Positions 14,701-27,689 of a DNA stretch of 64,000 bases are shown piece by piece; the stretch's first letter is position 1, and each line of letters starts with the position of its first letter. The notes below the pieces were generated by a model that searched no databases, was not told the origin of the DNA, and saw only the letters and a list, made by a program, of their open reading frames with translations. This DNA comes from Prunella strophiata (Eukaryota; Chordata; Aves; Passeriformes; Prunellidae), in NCBI GenBank assembly GCA_036583965.1, contig JAZBQD010000018.1, positions 14,548,867 to 14,612,866 on the forward strand, written 5' to 3'. The position numbers and the translations under genes are program-made.

Positions 14701-17136
14701 TGTGCTGGTGGAAAAAAAAGTATCCTGCTGGCTTTTGGGATAGTGAGACTGGAGAGAAAATTTGCCCTTTATTATAGAAACTGCATGGAGCTTTGAGAGG
14801 CCTTGAGTGGTCACAGGAAGATTAGCAACAGGAGAGGGAGCTCTCAGTGTGTTACCTAAAGAGGAGGGAAATCCTGAGCTTGGGAGCAAGCCTTTAAATG
14901 AAGAATCCTGCTCTCCTGCTGCTCCCTGTCAATAACATGGTGGTGGCTGCCCTTTTGTATAGGCAAGACCAATGGGGAATGTGCATGTCTGGAAAACGGA
15001 GGAAATTGAGGTACATGACAAGGAACAGAGAAGTTTGGGGGTTTAGTGAGCTGTAGATTTCTCTAAAACAAAATTCCACTTCTTCTTGGATCCATTCACA
15101 CTTAAATATGCCTCAGACTGTAATGGTTGTGTGGCTTTCTGGGTGAAGGGAAATGCAATTCTCCCTATGAATGGATGAGAAGTACTGGAACAGAGAGAGT
15201 GGGGTTTGCAGGAAGAGGAGAGATTGTTTCAACAGACAGATGAGTGGTAGGAAGCAGGCTAGCTCTGGCTCCAGAGCTGTGTAGTGGTGTGAGCTCCAGG
15301 CTGTGTCCCAGAGGATGTGCCCTGCACTTGGTGTATGAGTTCAAAGTGCCAGTAAGATGCTTTTTTTGCTTCCAATCCAGAACTTGTTTGCATCTGGGAT
15401 GAGTGAATGGATCTCTCATGTGAGTGCACCCAGCTGTACAGACATGCTCAAGTTACTTTTTTAATGTTCATGGGTTGAAGAGGGAATACATTCAGTTCTC
15501 CTTTAACCTATATAAGTGCTGGTTCAAATGATTAGCATCTCTCTCCTTTATTTGAATGTGCATGGTACTTGGCCTTTATGCACATGTTATTGCTGAGCCT
15601 GTGTTAACTTGGACAAGACCAAAATAATTCTAGCTTAAGAGCTTGGATGTTTGTTTGGCTTTTGCTTGTTTTGAAAAGGGAATAGGCTAACCTTCTGCTT
15701 GAATTACAAACCTTAGGTAACTGAGTTTATTGCCAGCTTCTAAAACATTGGTGACTTTTTTCTAAAGGATTTTGAATAAAATAAACTTTTTGTGAGAGAC
15801 TGTGCCTCATATTCTATATAACATAAAAAACTCCAAAACTTTGCTTTCAGAGTGTACATTTGTGTCTCTATATTCATGATACATTTGTCTGAGGTTTTCC
15901 TCCTTAAATTCTTTGGATCAAAGCAATAATAGAAATCTAAGTTTTATTCATTAACTTCTCTCCAAGTTTTGTAATTTGCTGAAATTAAATTGGGAATCTG
16001 GGAATAATACATGATCATAGACACAATGCATATCATGTAGGCTTATTTCCAAGTGTCAGTGGAGGTTTATATTAAATACTTTTGTCTTGCTGTAGTGTGA
16101 TTACAAAGATGCTTGTGCAGCTTGGGACATAGTGTCTAATAGCAAGAAATGTGAGATGTATCTGGCAAGAGGAGATAAAATGAATTTAATTCTAGCATTG
16201 CTGTTGTTCTTTACTGTGTTCTGATTGGGCAGGAAGATCTGCCAAAAAAAAAAAACCAGTCTTGGTCACATCTGTATGACTTTGAATACCTGTCAGGAAG
16301 AGAAGCAATCCAGGGTCACAGTGCTTTAAACACTGGCAGGTCTCAGGAGAGACTCAGGTGTTTTGCAGTTACCAGAAAGGAGAAAATGTAACTTAACTAC
16401 AGTGGAACCAACACTTTTCCTTTTTTTTTTTTTCTTTTCAGCTAAACTAAGTTCAGTTTAGGATGATCTTTAAAACTTTGTTAAACAGTGACAAATAAAT
16501 AAGAACAACTAAAGTCTGATTATGACAACACTGTATGATACTCCTTTCCCAAGTAGAGAAGAGATGAGAGCTTTAGTCTGCATTCATGTATTAGTCATTG
16601 CAGCTATTCAGGAATTAATTGTGAGTTATTAGTACAAATTTTTTTATTTTATTTTAGATAGGGGTCACTGTAGGATTGGTCTGAGATTTGAGTAGCTACA
16701 CACCTGATCTGCCTTTGAAGGCACACCTGTGTTGGCTGTACAAATACAGAAGTATCCAGTAATTTCTGATCTGTTAAATCCCTGCCTTGTACCAGAGAGT
16801 TCATAACATTTGGCAGTATGTACAGACTATGCCAATAAAGAATTGTTTGCAATATACAAATATATATTGTGTTTAAATGTATTGTTGCAGTTTTAGCCGC
16901 TTTAGTTATGCAGACTGAAAGATGACAGGATTGTCATCATTTTGTCTTCTAAGATTTATTCATTTTGAAAAGCTTTTTCTGGTCACTGAATCCAGGCTGA
17001 TCCCAAGCTTGTGCACTTTAGGGGGGTGTGCTAGGGGACTATTCAGGAGGGTCATGCAGAGGTCAGGCATGCTTCATGCTAAGAAACTGCTTTACACAGA
17101 TTTGGGAATAATGCTGTTGTTCATGGTTCCACACAG

Positions 17137-18147
17137 ATGGTACCAGACAGGAAGAAGTGGAAGGTGAGCTCAGTGAAGAAGAACGCTGGTTTGGGAATTC
17201 TTCAGAAACTCCTTCGGAAGCATCATATGGAGAAGTCCAGGAGAACTTTAAGTTGTCTCTTGAGGACAGAATTCAAGAGCAGTCCACCTCCCCCGATACC
17301 TCTTTGGGAAGTGCAACGCCGAGCAGCAACACAGCAGAGCTGGGATCCATTGAAAATGAGGCACTAAGAGACACACTACAGAGCAAGGAGCACCTTTCTC
17401 CAGATGTGTCCTCTCTGGGTGAAGAGGAACCTGCTGGTCCAAACAAGCCCCTGAGCAGTAACCTGAGGCGGCTCCTGGAGGCTGGCTCCCTTAAGCTGGA
17501 TGCTGCTGTAACAGTCAATGGCAGAGTTGAGTCCCCCGTAAATCTTGGCTCAAACATCTCCTTCTCTCCACCTGCTCACCATGCCCAGCAGCTAAGTGTG
17601 CTTGCCAGAAAGCTTGCTGAGAAACAGGAACAAAGTGACCAATACAATGCAGGCAGTCACTTTATATGGAATCAAGGTAAGTGGTTGCCAAACTCAACCA
17701 CCACCTGTGGTTTGTCCCCTGATTCAGCTATCCTGAAGCTGAAAGCCGCAGCCAATGCCGTTCTGCAGGACAAATCTTTTTCCAGGACTGAGGACACGAT
17801 ACGATTCGAGTCCTTTTCCTCGCCTTTTAGCTCCCAGTCAGCCAGCTCCACGTTAGCAGCTTTATCTAAGAAAGTGAGTGAGAGAAGCATGACTCCTGGG
17901 CAGGAGCACCCGCCTCCAGCCAGCTCTTTCCTTTCCCTGGCTTCCATGACCTCTTCAGCTGCCCTTCTCAAGGAGGTTGCTGCAAGGGCTGCAGGCACCC
18001 TCCTGGCTGAGAAGAAGAAATCACTGGTTCCTGAGGATCCCCTGCAGCTTTCAGAGATGAAACAAGAGAAAGCAACTCCACCGCAGTCTTTGGAATTACT
18101 GTTACTACCAGTCCCAAAGGGAAGAGCATCCAAACCCACTAGTACAG
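17137..18147 (+). CDS. ZNF827: ZNF827 coding exon 2 (Ser-rich N-terminal region)
   Basis: Large coding exon of a C2H2 zinc-finger nuclear protein. ZNF827 is known to recruit the NuRD complex and act at ALT telomeres. The acceptor is a pyrimidine-rich stretch ending ACACAG at 17136. The donor is ACAG|GTATGG after 18147. The exon enters and leaves in phase 1. After the split first codon the protein reads GT, then RQEEVEGELSEEERW, collinear with vertebrate ZNF827 (for example NSSETPSEASYGEVQEN and SFLSLASMTSSAALLKEVAA). There are no zinc fingers here. The region is rich in Ser/Pro and has at least five short amphipathic helix candidates (NLRRLLEAGSLKLDA, QQLSVLARKLAEKQEQ, AILKLKAAANAVLQ, STLAALSKKVSE, AALLKEVAARAAG). 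It ends with a LELLLLPVPKGR segment. The mammalian poly-proline run before that segment is absent. The true start codon is in an upstream exon; the in-frame GTG at 17157 is not a start. An AG at 17145-17146 is an alternative acceptor but would break the phase. Confidence 0.95.
17672..17682 (+). promoter_or_regulatory. Internal consensus 5' splice site within exon 2
   Basis: The coding sequence for WNQGKW contains TCAAG|GTAAGTGG, a perfect donor consensus, with GT at 17677-17678. Cutting after 17676 gives an exon of 540 nt ending in phase 1, the same phase as the normal donor. Joining to exon 3 would therefore stay in frame and drop 471 nt (157 codons). Whether it is used cannot be told from DNA alone. 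Confidence 0.45.
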
Positions 18148-21100
18148 GTATGGATACAGTTTGAACCACGAAGTAGAATGTATTTGTTTTGCTATAGGCT
18201 TATATAACATCTCTTCAGTGGCTTTGGATTTGGTTTGATTCCATATCTTATGAAAATAAGAAATAGATACTTTAGGTGAACAATAGAAAAGCTTTTTGAA
18301 GTACCACTTTGAGACCAAGCTGTCACAAATGTTTCCCTATTTTAAAGGTATGAGTGTACAGTTCTGTACATTTTTCCCCCTTTTATTCCATACAATAGTA
18401 TTTTCCTCTCTTACCAAGTTTAGAATGTGTCCACAAAAATATTTAATGGAGAAGATCAAAGAATCCCTGTGAGGGAGCTCACAGTATCAGTGAGCATGTA
18501 CAAAACTAGTGCTTTTGAAATATTGGACAAGGGAGAATTCTCCCTCCTGCTGTCTTTGTCACAAATGGACTTTTGTGTAATCACTTACTATCCTGTCCTA
18601 ATTTGCCAGAGTATATTATTGTGTTGCCACATTTCATTAAAATTTTTTTACAATCCTTTGTTGTTAACAAAAAAAAAAAAAAAAATCCAACTAAACTGCA
18701 TTTCTGTAATTTGCTCAACAAGAACCATTTTACACATCTGACTTTCCTCCACCAGTTCCAGCTGTTGACAGTCAAGGAATCAGGGTTATAGGGAAGAAGA
18801 AGAAGAAACTGTCTGGGTAACAAAGGCTTTAAAGAGCTGGCAAGCCATGCAGGGGAATTTAAATGATCCATCTTCAAAATAAGGAAAAATAATTTCTTTC
18901 ATCTCATTCTATAAAAAAATCACATCACATCATTCAAATTTCTGGTGGAACATATGGCTTCAGGTGTCATCAGTGTTCTGCTGCAGAGGAAAAGAAAGCA
19001 TGGCAGGTATCTTCATGAGATGCACAAAGTGGTTTAGTATATTCTAAGCTTTATCAGGCTGAGTTTTATCAGGAATACTAGCCTGGCTGCACAGGTGTAG
19101 CAAGCCAGTGTACATATGAAGATATAGATATGAAGCCTGACAATGCCTGTTGTCTAATTGCCCTGCTTGTTTTTCTGCCCTAACCCCTATGTTTAGGGGT
19201 ATCCTGAGGACCTGTGCAGCTCTTGGTCATCACCCATGGGTTAGAAGCTATTGGCTGGACAGCAATGCTCATCCCTCCCTTGGAAGGGAGGAGGAGGAGG
19301 GATGCAATGAGTAACAGCCAGTACCAGTTTTTGCTCTGTTATACATGTGCTCTATAAATGCTTAACTGCTGTGTTTTGCCAAGGCAATTAAAGTGGCAAA
19401 CTATTCTTGGCATAGGCCTGGCCTAAGGTTTTCATTAGTTTAAATGAAGTCCTTCTTGGACTAACATAAGCTAAAAGCTGAATGAGTACATTTGCCATGA
19501 AAATAAATGTTACATATTCCCAATTCCTTTTGTTCAGTGAACCTTATGGCACTAAAATAGATATTTAAAAAAAAAAAAAAGGTATATAATTATATAATGC
19601 TTTATCTTGTTGTGTCTGTCTGGTTGTTCCTTGAGACTTTTTCTGTCTTGTTCCCAGAGAGAAGTATCTTTTCCCAGTAGGTATAGCTTGAGAGGTTTTT
19701 TCCCCCACACTCATACACTGAAGTTTAATGCACTGATGAGTTTGCTCTGCTGCTACGAATCTGATTCACTTCCCCACCAGCAACATGTAGCTTTGGTTAT
19801 GAGATCAATACTCAGTGAGATTAATTAGATGTAAGTAAGGAGCAGCAAGGATGGAGGCTATTTAAAGAGGAGTAAGTTAATAACAAGAGCATGCCTGCTG
19901 CTCTTTTGTCCACCACGTTGAGCTATTTGCTCAGAATTATTTCAGGCAAGAAGCTGGAGCCATGGCTTATCAAAGTACTTGCCTCTGAAATGGCATGTCA
20001 GGTTTGGTCAACCTAATCATGACCAGCATGTTTATTGTATTAAATTGGTACGGAGGAGATTAACTTTTCTATCAATCTGTTAATATTGCCAGTTTTATAA
20101 TGTGCTTACACATTTGGGATGAAGTCGTAAAGGAAGCCTGGAATATCTGTTAAGTTCTGATTGTTTTGGAAGAGTGTGGGTGACAGACCTTTCTTTTACT
20201 GACTGAATACTTATTTGGTGTAACTTAATGCCTGTGATGCTTGTAATTTTGTTCCAAAACTTCATTGGGAAGCACTAGCTGATTCTCTCCCCACTGGAGT
20301 ACTATTGTGATATAAAATAGACATCAATATAAATGAAGGAAAGATGAAACCCCTGATTTTATTCTGAGCTTCATGCAGTATAGAGCTAACAGGGTTCAGC
20401 TCTGGAGCACACTGGCACAATTCCTGAGTAACACTAATTGTCACTGTTATTGGTGAGGTCACATGCATTCATCCCACTTGTTTGCATATTTTTAATGTGC
20501 TAGATCACCGTTGATTCATCTTGATTGCAGATTTATTTTTAAGGGGGTCAAAACCAGATAATATCTTGTTACACATTTCTCTTCTGGGTGATAACCAGAG
20601 GCTGAAGAAAAGATGTGATAGAAGGAAAAGATATGATAGGTAAAAAAGCCACCCATGCTTTTTTTCCTGTGGTTTTCCTCTCCTGCCTTTTGTGAAGAAA
20701 AAAAGTAAAACTATTTTAAAACAAACATAAGCAGTTATGACATTGATATTGACCTACTCTTTAGAGAGGCAGAGAGGGGAACAATTTGATATTTTAAGTG
20801 TGATAGAATATTTTACAAGGAGAATTTCTGAACTTGCAATAGTACATGCTTTGACATTGTGTCCCTTTCTGTACTTACATAATGACTGCCTAATCAGTTG
20901 AATTACAGTGGGTTTGTTTCCTACTTAATTGCAAGAATTGTGTTTTGGGATGTGACAAATCTTTCTGGGGGTTTTTATCACTTAGTTTCTCATCAAGGGA
21001 ATTTGATGTTTGCTAGATTCTTATCAGTGATAGTAATGAGATTAAATGGAGAGAATTTTTGAATAGCAAGATGCACATTGCTGAGCTCTGGATATCTGAA

Positions 21101-22046
21101 AACAGTCTTGTCTTTTACAGTGAGGAAAAGGACATCCAGTTCCACTGTAATTGTAGGTCTTCCTTTATAATAATGAGAGGAAATTGTTGTGAGAGGTTGG
21201 ATGGATAGAGGGTTAGTTGTGCAAAGTCAGCAGCAAGGAATTTCTCTCTCCTTCAACCTTGTGATGGTTCTGCACTTGGAAGTCTAACCATATTTTCCTG
21301 ATCAATGCCACCAAATCCTTTTTTAGGTGAATTGGGCAATAAAGAAGAGTGCAGACATTTAGGAAGGCAGTAGATTTAAAGCCCTGTCAATTAGAGGAGC
21401 AGAAGGAAACCTATGACCTGAAGACCTTTGATGGCTGATGCTGCAGCAGTATCTGCTTGAGCCATAACTAAACAATTTCAGCAGCAGGACTTCCAAAGTC
21501 TTTCAGTTCTGGTGTTAAATACATCTGCCATGCAATACCAGTATGCTTTTCAGTTAAGTTGTGGATTCTTCCATGCTTTATATCCTGCTTCCCTGCTGGC
21601 TAACCATCACATGTGGAAATGGATCATTTTTTAACAGTTATGCATATTTTCCATACTCTGCTACAACCAGCCTTTGATAGGAAATGAAGCCGAAAAGTGA
21701 TGATTATGAGAGGCATTCATCTCAGTGCAGTTCAATTATAAGGAACATTAGGAACAGGTGAGAGAGAGTAGTATCCTCTACTGATTAGTGAAAGGAAGTT
21801 TGGGGCATTAACCTTTATAAATTATGGTGACCTTTCTCAGAAGGATAATAACTAGATCCAGGGGAAAAGGTATATGCAGGGGGGAATGGAAACTTCTGGT
21901 ACCTTGTTGATTGTTTAACCGATGTCTCTTTACAGATGAAACTTGAGAAATCATTGAGAAATGGTATATTGAGTATGTTTACAAGGGGAAGGTACTTGAC
22001 AAGTGGCTGTAAAGGATCCTCTCTTTTTCTTCCTGCTAAGCCTCAG
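18148..22046 (+). other. ZNF827: ZNF827 intron 2
   Basis: About 3.9 kb of AT-rich intron between exons 2 and 3. It contains only simple runs (A17 at 18669-18685, A14 at 19567-19580). I recognise no mobile element or extra exon. Confidence 0.88.
18669..18685. repeat. Poly-A run (A17)
   Basis: Uninterrupted A run in intron 2. Confidence 0.9.
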
Positions 22047-22213
22047 AAGAAGAAGGGGGAAAACCTTTCCAGTGTCCCATCTGTGGTTTGGTTATCAAGA
22101 GGAAGAGTTACTGGAAACGGCACATGGTGATTCACACAGGTTTGAAGAGCCATCAGTGCCCACTCTGTCCTTTCCGCTGTGCACGCAAGGACAATCTCAA
22201 ATCACACATGAAG
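22047..22213 (+). CDS. ZNF827: ZNF827 coding exon 3 (zinc finger 1 and most of finger 2)
   Basis: This exon begins after a strong pyrimidine tract ending CTCAG at 22046. With the last base of exon 2 it reads EEEGGKPFQCPICGLV. Finger 1 is a complete C-x2-C-x12-H-x3-H: Cys codons at 22073 and 22082, His codons at 22121 and 22133, with the core IKRKSYWKRHMVIH. A linker TGLKSH follows. Finger 2 has Cys codons at 22157 and 22166 and its first His at 22205. Its last His is supplied by the next exon, so intron 3 splits the His-x3-His pair. The donor is GAAG|GTAAGG and the exon ends in phase 0 after Lys 22211-22213. Adjacent fingers of this class usually bind DNA in the nucleus. The sequence matches vertebrate ZNF827 almost residue for residue. 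Confidence 0.96.
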
Positions 22214-23665
22214 GTAAGGGAAATCTTTACTGACAATCAAAATACTCAATTCATCAGTCAAAAACTGATAGTATAACAAAGCTATTTCATTTGCATTTGC
22301 AAGAACAAAATTTCCCTAGTTGTAACTACAAATTATGCCTGTACTTAAGTAAAGAGGCCATAAAAAGAAAGAAATAACATTCATTCCATTGCTTGCCTTT
22401 CCATTTTATGCAATGTGGAAACTGCCTTGGGTTATGTCAATTAGGTGCAGCACAAGCTGTCTGTGACTGATTCAGTTCCAGACCTGGAACCACCAGAAGC
22501 AGGGATGTTGGTTGGGATATGACACCATGCAATCCTATCAGTGCTACTCCTAGGATGCCAGCTAATAACCCTGCATGCCAGTGTCTCACTGTAAGTGGGC
22601 AAACCAACTTGGCCAGCTCTGGCAGGGATCTCTCCATTGCTTTCTACAGACAGGCCTGCAGTTTTAACTTTTTTCTTGCTGTAGCTTTTAACTGCAGGCA
22701 TTTCAGAAGTGAATCATCCAAACCAAAATGAATGACAGATTATACTGTAATATTTTGTTTTCAAGTTTAAAGTGTGTTTTTAACTCAGCCTAAGTTTTGG
22801 GCTCAAGTTGAAAATGACCTTCTGAAGGAAGCGACATCTGTGTTGATACAGAAAAATATGAAAACGTGAAGAAACTAATTGTCTGCTTAGCTGAAGTACT
22901 ATGTGGTTGCAACATAAAGTGCTGAGCCTCACAAGCTGTAGAATATTATTGAGGAAGTTAAAATGGTACCTGTCCTCTTAGCCCTTTGATTGATAAGCTG
23001 AAGTGAAAACATTTCTCTTGTTAATGCAGTTGAGTTTTATAGTAATAGGGAAATGTTTTATTATAGTTACCATTTTGTCTGTTTTAGATGAATGTGTGTC
23101 ACAGGGTATCAGACTGGTGTGAGGGGGAGCAGAAATGCCTGTTCAGGTTTCATATATGCTATTGCTGAGCTTACTGGACAAGACTATGGCCTTGCTTACA
23201 CTCAAGAAGCTGTTCCCTTCTGTGCAAATTATTCAGATTCCTCTTGTCACAACATCAGATCTTGCTATGGTTTAAGTTATTGCTAGGTCTTAAATCATGC
23301 CTCTATAATCTGAAGGCTCATTCCTTAATACATCTACTGTAGATCAGTGCACTATTCCCAGGCATCCTCAGTGCATCATGCTAATCCTTACCAAGTAAGC
23401 TCAGTGCTTATGGCTCTCTCTTTTAGGACTTGCTGTTCCATGTTGACTAGAAGGCACAGATGGCCAACCTAAGCAGAGGATTGGATAGGATGGGAACACA
23501 GCAGGGAAAGAAAGTGTGGGGTTTTTTTTCTTTATTTGTTTTCAGCTGTTGACAACCTGCACAGAAGCATCACCTAGAAGCTTACTACTCCCTGGCAAAG
23601 ACCTGTTGTCCCCTGCTTTGTAAAGGATATCCCTATTGTTCCTTGCAGAAATAATTGTTCTCTGC

Positions 23666-23685
23666 TTTTTTTTTTTTTTTTTTTT
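23666..23685. repeat. Poly-T run (T20)
   Basis: Uninterrupted T run in intron 3. Confidence 0.9.
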
Positions 23686-26600
23686 GCCTTACTGGCAAAA
23701 AAAGTATTGTTTGAAGGTTGAGGATCTATCCCTTCCTTTTTTGGCATGGTGAGTTCTGCAAGTGGTCACAGGTAGGATGCTGAACAAAATCAGGGACTTT
23801 TTCCACTGTCTGTGTGTTCTCAAAGGCATGGCTTTCTGAGGCCCTTGTGCTCTTTTCTCCTCCCCTCCCCGCATTAATGCTTTCATTAACTGAGCCTGCA
23901 CGTGCTTAAAACATACCTTCCTTGTACAATCTTGTAGCATGTAGTGTTAAATATTTGGTAATATTGTGATTATGACTGGGTAATGCTCAGTGAGAAATCC
24001 CTGAGGTCAGAGCCAGGTCTGCTTGGCTCAATGTAAGAGAATACAGTCTGACTGTGGAGACCTGATCTGAAGTCTCCATCACTGCAGTCCAATCATAAAG
24101 GTCAAGATGGATTTGGGCATCTTTGCTGGCATAACTGTCCTTATTTGAGGTGAAAGCAATTGTCTTACAAAACCAGGTGGTTTGCATTTGTTTTTTGGTC
24201 TTACAGATAGATGCAAAGAATCACAAGCACAACAATCTGAAAGATAATATTTTACCTTAGTATCAAACAGTTTTGTACACTTTTCTCAACTGACTAAGCC
24301 ATTAATAAAATTATTTTCTATCACATCAAAACTGAAGCAGGTGAATGAGAAAGGGGCATGTTAGTCTTGTGTCCAAAAGTGTCAGACGTAATTTGAATTC
24401 CTTTTGGTGGAAGTATAAATTGATAACAAGATTAAAAATAAAATAAAAAAAAAGATATTTCTTTTCTCATTATAAACAGTGTTGCCTTTAAAGTATATGT
24501 ATATGATATTATAAAAACTGGAACATATATAAGCAAACAGCATGCAAAATGGACTGACTACACCCCAGAAATGGTACAGTACAGCTGGGAGCTACTTAGG
24601 ATGCAGTGTTCTGACTATGCCAGTTGGGTGTGTTGCTTTTCTTATTGTCTTAGTATCCTTTGGGAGCTACCTGGCCTTATCTCCTTTCTGGCAGGCAGCC
24701 TATGAAAGTAGAGCTGCTTCTGCTTCTCCACCCATTTCTCCCCATGTGTCAGCTGTGGCTACAGGTGAAGACACATTTTTCAAAACCAGAAAGGCCACAC
24801 AGAACTCAGGTACTGGGCTGGTGTTCATCATTCATTACAAGCCAACTTTTATTCCAGGATGTTGTAACAAACTAAGCTTTTTTCCAGAGGCATGTAAATC
24901 ACCTTAACATCTTTGTTTATGCTGCTCTTTGGTTTTCAGGCTTTTTTGCTCTATTGATAAGGATAACAGGCAAAATGTGTTTTGTTCAGCTGCAGTCCTC
25001 AAAATCTGATTATTTTGGTTTTGTGTCCTCTTAGACACCATAGCCATGAGCTTGAACCACCTTATTTTTTTTTCCTAGGTTCTTGTGGGCATTCTCCACT
25101 GAAACTGGTTATTTGGAGATTTAATTTCCATGAGGGGTCTGTGTGTGTCCATATGGACCTTCCTTACTGTGTCTTTAGGCTGATGACCAATAACTATATA
25201 ATATAGATACACTGTGTAATGTTATGATAATTTTAACATGTTTAAATGACTGACCCAGAACACAACATTGCCAGCATTTTTGGTGTCCTGTCCCCTCCTA
25301 TGGAGAAAATCTTAACAGAGAGCTGGAATGATTCCAGCCCTGACCCATATTCAGATCTACATGTGCTACCCACCACATGGATGAAGCTTTCTTCCACTAA
25401 GGGCACTTTGCCAGGGCCAGCTCACAACTGGAGGCGAGGAAGTGAAAGGAGCAAGAAGGGAAACAGAAGGAAAGTTTCCACACAGACACACAACAAACAA
25501 GAGGGGCTGAGTAGCCTGCCTTTTAAGGCACAGAGTGTTAACTATAATTGCTATATTGTGTTTAGATTCCACAGTGATAGGCACCTTATAAAAATCCTAA
25601 AATAGATGCAGTACAGAATTTTATTAGGTTTTTTTTTGGAGGCAAATTGTAGTGCATGCATAACCACAAGTTTGGGCTGTTATTCCCAGTAATCTGGGGG
25701 GAGCATCTCAGCAGCTGATTCTGGCATCACAGCATGGTTTCCAGGGGTGCTGAGAGTACTGAACTGAAAATGAAGCTGAACAAAATGAACGGGTAACTGA
25801 GAGAGGTGTCTTGTCCAAGCAGGCAGCAAGTACTATGCTTGAGTCCTTCTCTCTGTTTATCAAAATATATGTTCAGTTGGATTGTGTTTTCTTCTTGAGA
25901 CAGTATCCTATGTACTTCTTCTGCAGAAGAAAGCAATGGAAAGTTGTGGTGTAATTCAGCAAGATGTAGTCTGGCTTTTCTGTTTTTTCCTGGTAGGGAT
26001 TACATTTTCCTCAGGGCAATACCACAAGCATCAGTCAGACTTTGGCCAATTGGTACCTTTGGATCATGCACATATCTTCCTCAGCAATTGGTGGGCAGAT
26101 AGGCTGTGAGATCATACAGATATGTTCCAAGAAAGCAACAGGATATTAGCTGAGCACTTGGAAGGGGGAGTGAGGAAGAGGAGCATATGGCCAAAAACAA
26201 TATCTATAAATGTTCCTTGTGCTGCTATATAGGCATAAGGCAGGAATGGGTGAGCTGTTGTAGCAGTGGAAAAGAAGTTTGGCATTGTGAACATGTGGTG
26301 AAAAATGAGGGTTTGATAGAAAATGAGGGAAGGGAAGATGAAGCTTAACAGGAAGGTTCAGTGCAGTGGTAGGCAGGTCATGTGATGCTCAACCACAGGA
26401 TTTTCTTGCTTGTGAAGAGCAACCATCTCAGTGAGATCCAGATTAATGTTCTTGTCTAACACAAAGAGGGTTATAATCAGCCTTGCAGTTAGGGACTCTG
26501 TTAATGATATGATAGTGGGAATCAGGAAAGGTCCTGAGGAATGGGGCCATGTGTTCAGTTCCCCTTGGTGATTTGCTTTTTCTTCTTTCTTCCTCAGCTA

Positions 26601-27518
26601 GTGTCAGATAACTGTATAAGCTTTCCTAATCCATTTTGGTGAAGTATAGGACTGTTTTTTTTCAAAGCATCTTTACCTCTTGGGAGAGAGAGGTTGAATG
26701 TGTTTTATGGGAGGGGTTTTTTTTTTATTTTTAAGTTAAACTTGAAGAGTCCTGGGGGCACCTGTGATTCCATGACCTCCCCAGCAGCTGAGGGGAGCTA
26801 ATGCAAACTTGCACAGCTTTTCAACACATAAAATCTGTGCCCAGAGTCTCAGACAGGTACCACAAATGACTTCAAGTATCTCCCTTTTAATCTCACTTTT
26901 TGCTATGAGACAAGGACAAGACAGGACCTTAAATATTTTTTAAAAATATTTTTTTAAACACCTAATCCAGTCCAGCACTTCAGAGAGGCCTTTCCCCTCC
27001 TTGTTTTCAAGAAAAGCAAGGAAATACTTTAAAAAAGAAAATACTATATAAATAACATATGTGTCTTGAGGGGAAGGATCAGATCAAAACTAGCAACACA
27101 GCACTAAACTTTTGAAAATGCAATATTTTAAAAATGAGGGAATTTCTTGGAAAAGAGCATGAAATTAAAAAGCAGAGGGCACATGCTAGATGTTAAAATG
27201 GAAAGTACTCAATTTTTGAAATAATCCCACAAAAGAAATGTGAATGCCTGTATCTCATAACCAGAAAGTAGAGTCTGTGCAAAGCATTACCCAGCTTTAG
27301 AGAAGGGAAAAGATCAACCTCAGCAGTACCACAAAATTGCAGGATGTGCCTGTGTCACCCTTTTGTTCACCCCTGTTTTAGCCTGTTGGGTAGGATCACA
27401 TGTATTTGTAACTGTGGTACATCTGTATGGCTGATAAATCAGCAGGGATGTTGCTTATAAGTATGAAAAGATTACTTAAGAAGTAGCTTATGATAGCAGG
27501 AAAGTTACAATGTCCACC

Positions 27519-27570
27519 AAAAAAAAAAAAAAAAAAAAAAACCAAAAAGAAAAACCAACAACAACAAAAG
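27519..27570. repeat. Poly-A run grading into A-rich ACC/AAC simple repeat
   Basis: A23 at 27519-27541, then A-rich sequence with CC and AAC interruptions. It lies about 120 bases before the ancient CR1 fragment. Confidence 0.85.
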
Positions 27571-27689
27571 TAACAGAAAAACCAGCACATTGATACAATT
27601 GATGTGATACGATAGGGACATGTGGTTCCTGTAAAAGAAAATCATGTGTTCCTCTACTAAGATGTTTTGAGCATGTCAGGAAAATCACA

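Larger units (their letters stand above)
1..17136 (+). other. ZNF827: ZNF827 intron 1 (3' part)
   Basis: About 17 kb with no convincing exon on either strand. All open frames here are short, lack codon structure and match nothing I recognise. It holds one CR1 LINE fragment (8720-9325), a short 12-base tandem repeat (4868-4903), a perfect palindrome (5421-5470), a T23 run (11719-11741) and a T-rich run near 16421-16438. I looked for the expected GC-rich first coding exon encoding the N-terminal RRK region and a CpG island, and found neither, so the gene start must be upstream. Confidence 0.85.

Noticed and set aside
1..17136. Coding exon 1 / promoter of ZNF827
   Set aside because: I looked for the short GC-rich exon encoding the N-terminal RRK region with a phase-1 donor and a CpG island. 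Nothing fits, so it must lie upstream.
24542..24907. 121-codon open frame on the + strand
   Set aside because: No family resemblance, no splice context and a second overlapping open frame; ordinary intronic chance frame.
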